From assembly GCA_964545475.1 (NCBI GenBank), contig CAZJGG010000108.1, positions 1-5,360 of the forward strand: 5,360 nucleotides of DNA, in the 5' to 3' direction. Position 1 is the stretch's first letter. Each line of letters begins with the position of its first letter. Positions 1-5,327 of this stretch are shown here, piece after piece. The DNA is from CAZJGG01 sp964545475. GTDB lineage: Bacteria; Bacillota; Clostridia; Lachnospirales; JAISER01. The notes under the pieces were generated by a model that was not told the DNA's origin, searched no databases, and worked only from the letters and a program-made list of their open reading frames with translations. Position numbers and translations under genes: made by a program.

Positions 1-3
1 GAC

Positions 4-13
4 TTAAAATAAC
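4..13. repeat. Left copy of 10-bp direct repeat flanking the hairpin element
   Basis: TTAAAATAAC is repeated exactly at 172-181. The left copy directly abuts the inverted end of the hairpin element at 14, and the right copy begins one base after its other end. This is the arrangement of a target-site duplication. The motif is A+T-rich in an A+T-rich region, so a chance match is possible, though an exact 10-mer at both borders is unlikely. Confidence 0.5.
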
Positions 14-170
14 GTGAGTTCGACGAAGTCGAAAAGCCGCTTTAGCGGCTTAATTGCGGAGCAATTCTCATGTTATGAGCGACAATTTACGGCGGTTTTT
101 GCCGCAAATTGTGCGAATATAATCAAAGTTCGATGAAAATTATGTTTTTTATAATTTTCATCGAACTCAC
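14..170. mobile_element. MITE-like non-autonomous element built of six hairpins
   Basis: The ends are a perfect 10-bp inverted repeat, GTGAGTTCGA at 14-23 and TCGAACTCAC at 161-170, and a 10-bp direct repeat flanks them (4-13 and 172-181). Inside lie six consecutive inverted repeats: 19-33 (6-bp stem, loop GAA), 34-51 (7 bp, loop TTTA), 52-66 (6 bp, loop GGA), 67-79 (5 bp, loop GTT), 82-112 (7 bp, one mismatch, then 4 bp) and 127-167 (17 bp). The first four touch with no spare base between them. No coding frame is apparent, so any mobility would need a transposase supplied elsewhere. Seen: the repeats and their positions. Inferred: that they form one inserted unit. It could instead be an intergenic palindromic repeat cluster of the REP/BIME kind. 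I do not recognise a named family. Confidence 0.55.
127..167. repeat. Perfect 17-bp inverted repeat at the right end of the element
   Basis: Bases 127-143 and 151-167 are exact reverse complements around a 7-base T-rich loop (144-150). The outer arm AGTTCGA also occurs at 17-23 inside the left inverted end. The right end of the element can therefore pair either with its own neighbour at 127-133 or with the distant left end. This could affect transcription read-through or recognition by a transposase. It is not a typical terminator, because no T-run follows the 3' arm. Confidence 0.75.
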
Positions 171-171
171 A

Positions 172-181
172 TTAAAATAAC
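172..181. repeat. Right copy of 10-bp direct repeat flanking the hairpin element
   Basis: This is an exact copy of TTAAAATAAC at 4-13. It starts one base (A171) after the right inverted end and is read as the second half of a putative target-site duplication. Confidence 0.5.
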
Positions 182-195
182 AATTAAATAGTGAA

Positions 196-231
196 AAATA
201 ATAGGTTGAGAAAATTCTCAGCCTATTATTT
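196..231. terminator. Long A+T-rich hairpin, possible bidirectional terminator
   Basis: Bases 196-212 pair with 215-231 in a 17-bp stem that has a single G-T wobble (206/221). The closing sequence is GAGAA AA TTCTC. On the - strand the 3' arm runs into a T-rich tract (TTATTTTT), as in a rho-independent terminator. On the + strand only TTATTTATAAG follows, which is weaker. It most likely ends transcription of a + strand gene left of the window, from which it would now be separated by the hairpin element. If the first gene is transcribed from further upstream, the hairpin would lie in its 5' leader. Confidence 0.45.
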
Positions 232-234
232 ATA
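206..234 (+). promoter_or_regulatory. Weak candidate sigma-A promoter for the three-gene cluster
   Basis: TTGAGA (206-211) and TTTATA (229-234) are separated by 17 bases. They would place the start about 10 bases before the AGGAG ribosome binding site at 251-255. The candidate lies within the 196-231 hairpin, and A+T-rich DNA yields such matches easily. Confidence 0.25.
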
Positions 235-261
235 AGTGCTTATTAAAAAAAGGAGTATAAT

Positions 262-1290
262 ATGAACGGATATAAAAGAATCACAGCAGTTTTAGAAGGC
301 CGCACCCCCGACCGTACCCCAGTTATGTTGCACAGCTTTATGCCGGCCGTGGACGAAAAGGGCTATACAATGGGGCAATACCGCAACGATGCAGCTATTA
401 TTGCAGATGCCCATTTATCTTTTGCAGAAAAATACGGGACAGACGGTATATTAATGGATATTGATACGTGTATGGAAGCCGATGCTATAGGCGTGCCTGT
501 TGACTTTCCTGAAAACGAGCCTGCCCGTGTTATGGGTGCGCTTTCCACAAATGTTGAAGATATTTTAAACGCATTAAAGCCGGAAAAACTTCTGGAAAAC
601 AGGCGCATTCATACTTCTTTGGAAGCAGTGCGCTTAATGAAAGAAAAAGCTGGAAATGATTTGTTTATTCGAGGAAACTGTGACCAGATGGCGTTTAGCC
701 TTGCAATGTTATCTTTCGGAATGACAGATTTTATGGTAAACTTACTAGACGAGGATTTTGAATCCGATATTTTTGCCTTAATGGATGCGGCTTATGAAGT
801 ACATCTTGCTTATCATAAGATGATGATTCAGGCAGGTGCTGATATTACAAGCTTTGGAGACAGCTCTTGTGGTCCTGATCTTTTAAGCCGTGATTGTTAC
901 TTAAAATTTGCTTTTCCTTATCACAAGCGGCTTAAAGAAGATTTAGCAAAAGATGGTAAAAAAGTTTTGTGCCATATATGCGGAAATTTAGATAAGATTA
1001 TTCACGATGTGGCTGATGTTGGCTTTGCAGCAGTTGAAATTGATTATAAAACTAATATTGAAGCTGCTCAAAAAATTATGAATGGAAAGTCTGTAGTTTT
1101 TGGTCCAATAGACCCTTCCGGGGTATTCTACTTTGGTACGCCGGAAACTGTGGAAGCAGAAACTAACCGGGTTTTGGATATTTTCAAAGGCAGAAATATA
1201 GTTATCGGCGCAGGTTGTGCGCTACCCACTGGCACGCCGGAGGAAAATTTGCGAGCTTTTATGGATACAGTTAAAGGGTACGCCCTGTAA
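262..1290 (+). CDS. Uroporphyrinogen decarboxylase superfamily protein, MtaA/MtbA-like corrinoid methyltransferase
   Basis: A complete 342-residue protein with the length and fold signature of the URO-D superfamily (TIM barrel, cytoplasmic). The N-terminus has the LEGRTPDRTPV variant rather than the arginine-rich RQAGRYLPEY loop of true HemE, which argues against haem synthesis. His238-x-Cys240 (in LCHICGN) and Cys319 (in GAGCALP) match the H-x-C...C zinc site of MtaA/MtbA methyltransferases at nearly the same spacing. A conserved-looking GDSSCGPDLLS stretch lies at 199-209. Members of that group move a methyl group between a corrinoid protein and a thiol or another acceptor. The substrate here is unknown, and no corrinoid-binding partner lies in the window, so a methyltransferase I or II role cannot be told apart. 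The ATG is preceded by AGGAG six bases upstream. The sensor kinase gene follows after 22 bp, suggesting co-transcription. Confidence 0.85.
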   Translation: MNGYKRITAVLEGRTPDRTPVMLHSFMPAVDEKGYTMGQYRNDAAIIADAHLSFAEKYGTDGILMDIDTCMEADAIGVPVDFPENEPARVMGALSTNVEDILNALKPEKLLENRRIHTSLEAVRLMKEKAGNDLFIRGNCDQMAFSLAMLSFGMTDFMVNLLDEDFESDIFALMDAAYEVHLAYHKMMIQAGADITSFGDSSCGPDLLSRDCYLKFAFPYHKRLKEDLAKDGKKVLCHICGNLDKIIHDVADVGFAAVEIDYKTNIEAAQKIMNGKSVVFGPIDPSGVFYFGTPETVEAETNRVLDIFKGRNIVIGAGCALPTGTPEENLRAFMDTVKGYAL

Positions 1291-1312
1291 AAGAATTTAA
1301 GGGGTTTCATTA

Positions 1313-2788
1313 ATGGAAAAAAGGACGAAAAATTGGCGTTTTAGAAGCTTAAAACAACAGCTTATTATTTACAATAGTATTTTACTTTTCTTTGTATTGC
1401 TGATTGTTCTTTTTTCCATATTTAGTTATTCTAAAACCCTTAAAATGTACGACATTTTTTCTGCACAGTACACAGACTTAAGCAGTTTTTACAGAGAACT
1501 GAAAGCAGGAAGCATTAATGCGCAAAACTATTTATACGGCAAAAACGTAGAACAATTGGAGAGCTATCGAAACCATGTCTATTCGGCAAAGCAAAAGCTT
1601 TACTTAATTTCGGAGAGGACAAAACACAGCGACCTCAAATGGAGGCTCATGTTGCTTGGCAACATGATACAAACTTATGAAGAGACATTTGACACATTAG
1701 TAAACCATAATTTAGACAGCATTGGTGCTTATACAGACGAATACTATTTTCTAGTAAATACTGCAAACAACATTGATGCCACTGCACCCCAATACTACAC
1801 GCTACTTACAGATGAAATGAATGAAGTGTCAATTGCTTTGCAAATACTTTGGCGCAGGCAGATGATTTTAATATTTTCTGTAATTGGGCTTATGATACTA
1901 ATTAGTGTGGTTTTTTCTAGCGCCTGCATATGGGGTATTACAAAGCCGATACAAAAAATAGTAACAAACATCAACGAAATTAAGCGGGGACGTTATAACT
2001 TGAAGGAAGTTAATCATGCCGGACAGGAAATTTCTGTTTTATGTGATGCCTTTGGCGAAATGGCGCAAAGCGTTCAGCTTTATATTAAAAGTACAGAGGA
2101 AAAAGCAAAGCTGGAAAAAAAACTGTTGGAAATTGAAAACAAAAACCTTAAAATGAATGAGCTGCTTATGGAAACCGAGCTAAAAGCATTGCAAGGTCAA
2201 ATGAATCCCCACTTTTTGTTTAATACATTAAGCATGATTGCAAAAATGGCTTATATGGAAAATGCACCCGAAACAAGAGCCATGATGGAAACTGTGGCGG
2301 ATTTGCTTAGGTATAGTTTAGACAAGTCGGCAAAAACTTCTGATTTGTTCGGCGAAATTGAGTGTATTAAAAATTATTACGAAATTCAAAGAAAACGTAT
2401 TGGGCACCGGGTTGCGTTTTCTTTACTCCTTGCAGAAGATTTGCATAATATTCCTATGCCGGGAATGATTTTACAACCTCTTGTGGAAAATGCAGTTTTG
2501 CATGGGGTATCAAAAATGACTTGTGGCGCACGTATAGATGTTTCTATTTTTACAGATGCCGAAAACCTTTATGTAACCGTGGAGGACAATGGTATTGGAA
2601 TGCCCCAGGTTATGATTGATAAAATAATGTCCGGGGATAATAGTATCGAAAGTAAAACCGGCATGAATATCGGCTTACAAAATGTTTTGAAAAGGCTTGA
2701 TATTTTCTATGGCAACAATTATAAAATGAAAATTATTAGCGATATAGGAGAGGGTACATTTATCATTCTTACCTTGTCGGCTATGTAG
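1313..2788 (+). CDS. Membrane sensor histidine kinase, YesM/LytS class (HisKA_7TM-independent His_kinase + HATPase)
   Basis: A 491-residue inner-membrane kinase. Transmembrane segments lie near residues 17-39 and 184-207, around a predicted extracytoplasmic region of about 140 residues. A HAMP-like linker (208-260, starting with the usual Lys-Pro) and a charged helical stretch (261-293) follow. The phospho-acceptor motif QMNPHFLFNTL (296-306) places the active histidine at His300. The ATP-binding half has the N-box LQPLVENAVLHG (387-398), the DNGIGM box (425-430) and a glycine box GMNIGLQNV (450-458). All key residues are present, so it should be active. The sensing region is short and looks all-helical, resembling four-helix-bundle sensors rather than the larger Cache domain common in YesM proteins; its ligand is not evident. 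The start has AAGGGG eight bases upstream. The response regulator gene follows after 80 bp and is the obvious partner. Confidence 0.93.
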   Translation: MEKRTKNWRFRSLKQQLIIYNSILLFFVLLIVLFSIFSYSKTLKMYDIFSAQYTDLSSFYRELKAGSINAQNYLYGKNVEQLESYRNHVYSAKQKLYLISERTKHSDLKWRLMLLGNMIQTYEETFDTLVNHNLDSIGAYTDEYYFLVNTANNIDATAPQYYTLLTDEMNEVSIALQILWRRQMILIFSVIGLMILISVVFSSACIWGITKPIQKIVTNINEIKRGRYNLKEVNHAGQEISVLCDAFGEMAQSVQLYIKSTEEKAKLEKKLLEIENKNLKMNELLMETELKALQGQMNPHFLFNTLSMIAKMAYMENAPETRAMMETVADLLRYSLDKSAKTSDLFGEIECIKNYYEIQRKRIGHRVAFSLLLAEDLHNIPMPGMILQPLVENAVLHGVSKMTCGARIDVSIFTDAENLYVTVEDNGIGMPQVMIDKIMSGDNSIESKTGMNIGLQNVLKRLDIFYGNNYKMKIISDIGEGTFIILTLSAM

Positions 2789-2827
2789 AGCAATTTGACA
2801 AAACATTAACCGCTGTTCTTGCCAACA

Positions 2828-2857
2828 TAGCTGTTTATGTTTTTGCAAATAGATATA
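2828..2857. repeat. 30-nt hairpin-forming repeat, copy 1, upstream of the response regulator
   Basis: It matches 4952-4981 at 27 of 30 positions, including an exact 17-base core TTTATGTTTTTGCAAAT. The first nine bases can pair with bases 20-28 around a T-rich loop, with one mismatch and one G-T wobble. It overlaps the first base of the AGGAG ribosome binding site (2857-2861) of the downstream gene, so folding could influence its translation. Alternatively it is a dispersed repeat or a protein-binding site. Function unknown. Confidence 0.6.
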
Positions 2858-2868
2858 GGAGAATAAAT

Positions 2869-4368
2869 ATGTATAAACTGCTTATTGTAGAAGACGAACC
2901 GATTGAGAGACAAGCCATTCGTTTAATGGTGAGCCATCACTGCCCAGAGATAGACCAGGTGGAAGAGGCGCAAGACGGTTATGAGGCGCTGAACATTTGC
3001 AAAACATATTCTCCGGATATAATAATGCTGGATATTAATATGCCGGGATTAAACGGGCTTGAAACCATTAGAGAATTAAAAAAACGTTCTAACCTACATG
3101 CACGTTTTTTAATTCTCTCTTCTTATGATAGGTTTGAATACGCCAGAGAAGCAATTCAATTGCATGTGGAAGATTTTATTTTAAAGCCAGCAAAAATATC
3201 TCGTTTGCAAGAGGCTATTTGCCAAACAATATCCAAGATAGAAAACGAACGGCAATATTCTCAGGAAAACACGGCTCTCATGAACCGAGTTGACCGAATT
3301 CGCCCCATTGTTGAAAGTGACTGTGTTTACGCATTAATATCCGGCAACGAAAACGTTTTGCTGGATACTTTCTTTTCTTTTTTAGATTTTAAAGTAAAAA
3401 GCGGCTTTTGCTTTGTGATTTATTGTGAAAAAATGCCCCAGATGCTGCTTTCACAGTTAAAAACAGAACTCCAGAACCTGGGTTTGCTTTCAATAGGCCA
3501 AAGGTATCATAACCAGTTGGTGTTTTTTGTATTGTCTGGGGAACAACAAACCCAGTCTGATGCAGAAAATCTAATAAAGTATGTAGATTTATATTTAAAT
3601 CAACATTTACCTTATGACCATATAGTAACCCTCGGTGGTATTTATGAAAACACAGCCGCATTTCACCAATCTTACCAAGATGCCAGAAAAGAACAGAAGA
3701 AGTGTCTTTCCAACAGAAATGTTGCTTCCGCCGGAGATGGTTATGACATAAAACAGCTTTACGCTGATTTTGAGCAGATTTTAATAAAAAAACAAGCAAA
3801 CGAAGATTATCTTAATGACTTTGCAGCACGAGTTGCTTTAAACCATACATTTCAGCAGTCCAAAGATATGTTATACCGCTTTCTCATATTAGCAGTTAAA
3901 TATGCCGAAGACCGCTGCATTGCGCCTCAAACATTGCAGAAATTTTCTCTTGAAGAAATGGCGACCATAAACAGCAACCGGCAGCTTACCCAATATTTTA
4001 CATCAAATATGTGTGAAATAATTTCTTTCTTGCAAGGTAGCTCCGGGGATTTCCACGGAATTGTAGCAGAAGCCTTGCGCTTTATTGAGAAAAACTACTG
4101 CCGTAACATTACACTGGAGGATGTGGCTGCGCACTTAAACTTAACTGCAAATTATTTAAGCCGGGTACTCAAAAAACAAACCTGCCAGAATTTTATTGAT
4201 TTAATTACTGAAAAAAGAATTCAAAAAGCTAAGGAATTGCTTTTGCAAAACCTTAGCATCAAGGAAATTACTTACCTCGTGGGTTTTAACAGTCAAAATT
4301 ATTTTACTAAAATTTTTAAAAAAATAGTTGGTGTTACGCCCAGCGAATATAAAAACGCACTAACCTAA
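2869..4368 (+). CDS. YesN-type response regulator: receiver plus AraC-family DNA-binding domain
   Basis: A 499-residue cytoplasmic transcription regulator. The receiver (about 1-125) has the acidic pocket Glu8-Asp9-Glu10, phospho-acceptor Asp55 (MLDINMPG), Ser84 in ILSSYDRFEYA and Lys106 (LKPA), so phosphorylation chemistry is intact. A linker of about 270 residues without recognisable motifs follows, as is usual in YesN proteins. The C-terminal AraC-type domain (about 397-497) has its first helix-turn-helix near LEDVAAHLNLTANYLSRVLK (416-435) and the second near 464-480, ending in the family signature VGVTPSEYK (487-495). It should be phosphorylated by the kinase encoded upstream and act on promoters not identified here. 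Relatives usually control transport and catabolic operons. The ATG is set by AGGAG seven bases upstream. The 80-bp gap to the kinase is long for an operon and holds a 30-nt repeat. Confidence 0.94.
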   Translation: MYKLLIVEDEPIERQAIRLMVSHHCPEIDQVEEAQDGYEALNICKTYSPDIIMLDINMPGLNGLETIRELKKRSNLHARFLILSSYDRFEYAREAIQLHVEDFILKPAKISRLQEAICQTISKIENERQYSQENTALMNRVDRIRPIVESDCVYALISGNENVLLDTFFSFLDFKVKSGFCFVIYCEKMPQMLLSQLKTELQNLGLLSIGQRYHNQLVFFVLSGEQQTQSDAENLIKYVDLYLNQHLPYDHIVTLGGIYENTAAFHQSYQDARKEQKKCLSNRNVASAGDGYDIKQLYADFEQILIKKQANEDYLNDFAARVALNHTFQQSKDMLYRFLILAVKYAEDRCIAPQTLQKFSLEEMATINSNRQLTQYFTSNMCEIISFLQGSSGDFHGIVAEALRFIEKNYCRNITLEDVAAHLNLTANYLSRVLKKQTCQNFIDLITEKRIQKAKELLLQNLSIKEITYLVGFNSQNYFTKIFKKIVGVTPSEYKNALT

Positions 4369-4394
4369 GAGTCTGTTTAGAATCTCGCCCTTAG
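4365..4394. terminator. Weak bulged hairpin between convergent genes, possible terminator
   Basis: The inverted pieces CTAAG (4365-4369) and CTTAG (4390-4394) enclose GAGTCT and AGAATCTC, giving an interrupted stem with a GTTT loop. It spans the stop codon of the response regulator and the stop of the convergent deacetylase remnant. An A+T-rich stretch follows on the + strand, but there is no clean T-run. No better terminator is visible after the regulator. Confidence 0.25.
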
Positions 4395-4914
4395 TTATTA
4401 TTTAATGGAATTTGCCTGCCTTCATGGTCGATTTTGTAATTGTCTTTAATAATAAGCTCAGAAATCGGCACAAATTCAAATCCTTTTTCTTTAAGCCCTT
4501 TAATAATAATTGGTAAAGTTTTTGGGGTGTCTTTTGCATCCCTTTATTCATCCAGTCATGGCTGTCAATATCCCATTGTATCGTGTAATAGCTGCATTCG
4601 TCGGCGGCCTGAATAACGTTATTGTTATATTCCCCAAATGGAGGGCGGAACAAATTCATTTCAACTCCAAGAAGCGCTTTTACTTTCTCATGCACCGCCA
4701 TAATTTCCTGCTTGTTTTTTTCGACAGAAAGGCTTGCGCTGTGGGCGTGGGTATTTCCGTGGTTTCCAATATCGTGCCCGTCTGCATAAATGCGCTTAAC
4801 CTCTTCGGGATATTTGTCAACCCAATATCCGCATAAAAAGAAGGTTGCCTTAACATCGTTTTCCTTTAAAGTTTGCAGTAAACTGTCGGTATCATCTGCT
4901 CCCCATGATGAGGT
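4391..4914 (-). pseudogene. Polysaccharide deacetylase (NodB/CE4) pseudogene, 5'-truncated with an out-of-frame internal deletion
   Basis: Reading leftwards from 4914, the frame gives TSSWGADDTDSLLQTLK, then KATFFLCGYWVDKYPEEVKR, GHDIGNHGNTHAH, LFRPPFGEYNNNVI and TIQWDIDSHDW. These are successive motifs of CE4 deacetylases, which remove acetyl groups from cell-wall or other polysaccharides outside the cell. The start, including the Phe-Asp of motif 1 and any signal peptide, is missing; a stop (4915-4917) lies directly upstream in frame. At about 4540/4541 the family pattern jumps from NKG to DAKDTPKTLP in another frame, which then reads GFEFVPISELIIKDNYKI and stops at 4391-4393. Some 20-25 codons, with the LFHN-type histidine motif, are lost there. 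Read without the frame change, the remnant ends in unrelated sequence with its stop at 4402. Non-functional in all likelihood. Confidence 0.85.
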
Positions 4915-4951
4915 TTAATAAAGCCAATTATTCTTAAGCCTACGCAAAATG

Positions 4952-4981
4952 TAGCTATTTATGTTTTTGCAAATGGCTATA
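4952..4981. repeat. 30-nt hairpin-forming repeat, copy 2, between the pseudogenes
   Basis: It differs from 2828-2857 at three positions only. Here the first nine bases pair completely with bases 20-28 (one T-G wobble) around a 10-base loop. It lies between the broken 5' end of the deacetylase remnant and the recognisable part of the transposase remnant. Confidence 0.6.
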
Positions 4982-4982
4982 T

Positions 4983-5273
4983 CTGAAAAATGTAAACCAC
5001 AAAGAAAGCTTTGTAGAAACACTCGAAAAATCCGTCAAACAGGAGTTTTATGCCGCTTTATTGATTTCTAATATAACATCGCTTTTGTACAATGTAGCAG
5101 AGGAAGAGCTATATAAAAAACTCTAATCGGGCTAAACCTTTGAAAAACTGCTGCTTGATTGCCTGCGAGAAATCGCTTCTCACACTAGCGTCGTGAGAAA
5201 TGGGCGCTCTTTTGAGCGGCGCACTTCTGCTACATCCCACTCACGTCAGTACCGAGTTGTGTCTTTGTGTTAA
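4983..5273 (+). pseudogene. Transposase remnant (C-terminal part, IS4-like DDE family)
   Basis: The frame from 4983 reads LKNVNHKESFVETLEKSVKQ followed by EFYAALLISNITSLL and AEEELYKKL, then stops at 5124 and again at 5133. In the same frame it resumes as FEKLLLDCLREIA and VVRNGRSFERRTSATSHSR and ends at 5271-5273. The pattern SVKQ(D/E)FYA..(L/F)..N(I/L)..L followed by a basic R.GRSF.RR tail is that of the C-terminal end of IS4-like DDE transposases. The frame is open back to 4938 but resembles nothing before 4983. The catalytic DDE portion and the stretch between the two matched blocks are missing, and there are two internal stops, so it cannot act. No inverted ends of an insertion sequence are visible. 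Family assignment is from memory of the motif. Confidence 0.6.
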
Positions 5274-5327
5274 GAAAATGACATTGGCGACAACGTAGTT
5301 CTTGATGTTCCTGAAATTTCTAAGGAG

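Noticed and set aside
118..123. TATAAT inside the hairpin element
   Set aside because: No -35 box lies at a proper distance; the nearest TTGCCG is only 13 bases away. It is probably chance in A+T-rich DNA.
363..608. Open frame of 81 codons on the - strand
   Set aside because: It lies wholly inside the methyltransferase-like gene, has no ribosome binding site worth the name and no recognisable protein features.
262..1290. Annotation as HemE, the haem-pathway uroporphyrinogen decarboxylase
   Set aside because: The arginine-rich N-terminal substrate loop is missing and the H-x-C...C zinc site of methyltransferases is present. No haem genes are nearby.
2795..2823. Perfect TTGACA -35 box in the gap before the regulator
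   Set aside because: No acceptable -10 box is found 16-19 bases downstream (CTTGCC at 17). A separate promoter for the regulator is not supported.
3389..3799. Open frame of 136 codons on the - strand
   Set aside because: It is antisense to the regulator's linker region, with unnatural composition. The + strand gene is well supported over its whole length.
4510..4836. Open frame of 108 codons on the + strand
   Set aside because: It is the complement of the deacetylase remnant, whose motifs explain the sequence on the other strand.
5160..5225. Small inverted repeats (such as TCTCAC/GTGAGA and GCTC/GAGC) resembling the left-edge hairpin array
   Set aside because: They are short and irregularly spaced, lie within the transposase coding remnant and share no sequence with the left-edge element.
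5259..5291. Possible decayed second CRISPR repeat ending in GCGAC, 36-37 bases before the repeat at 5328
   Set aside because: Only the last few bases agree with the repeat. The rest shows no more than chance similarity and no stem.
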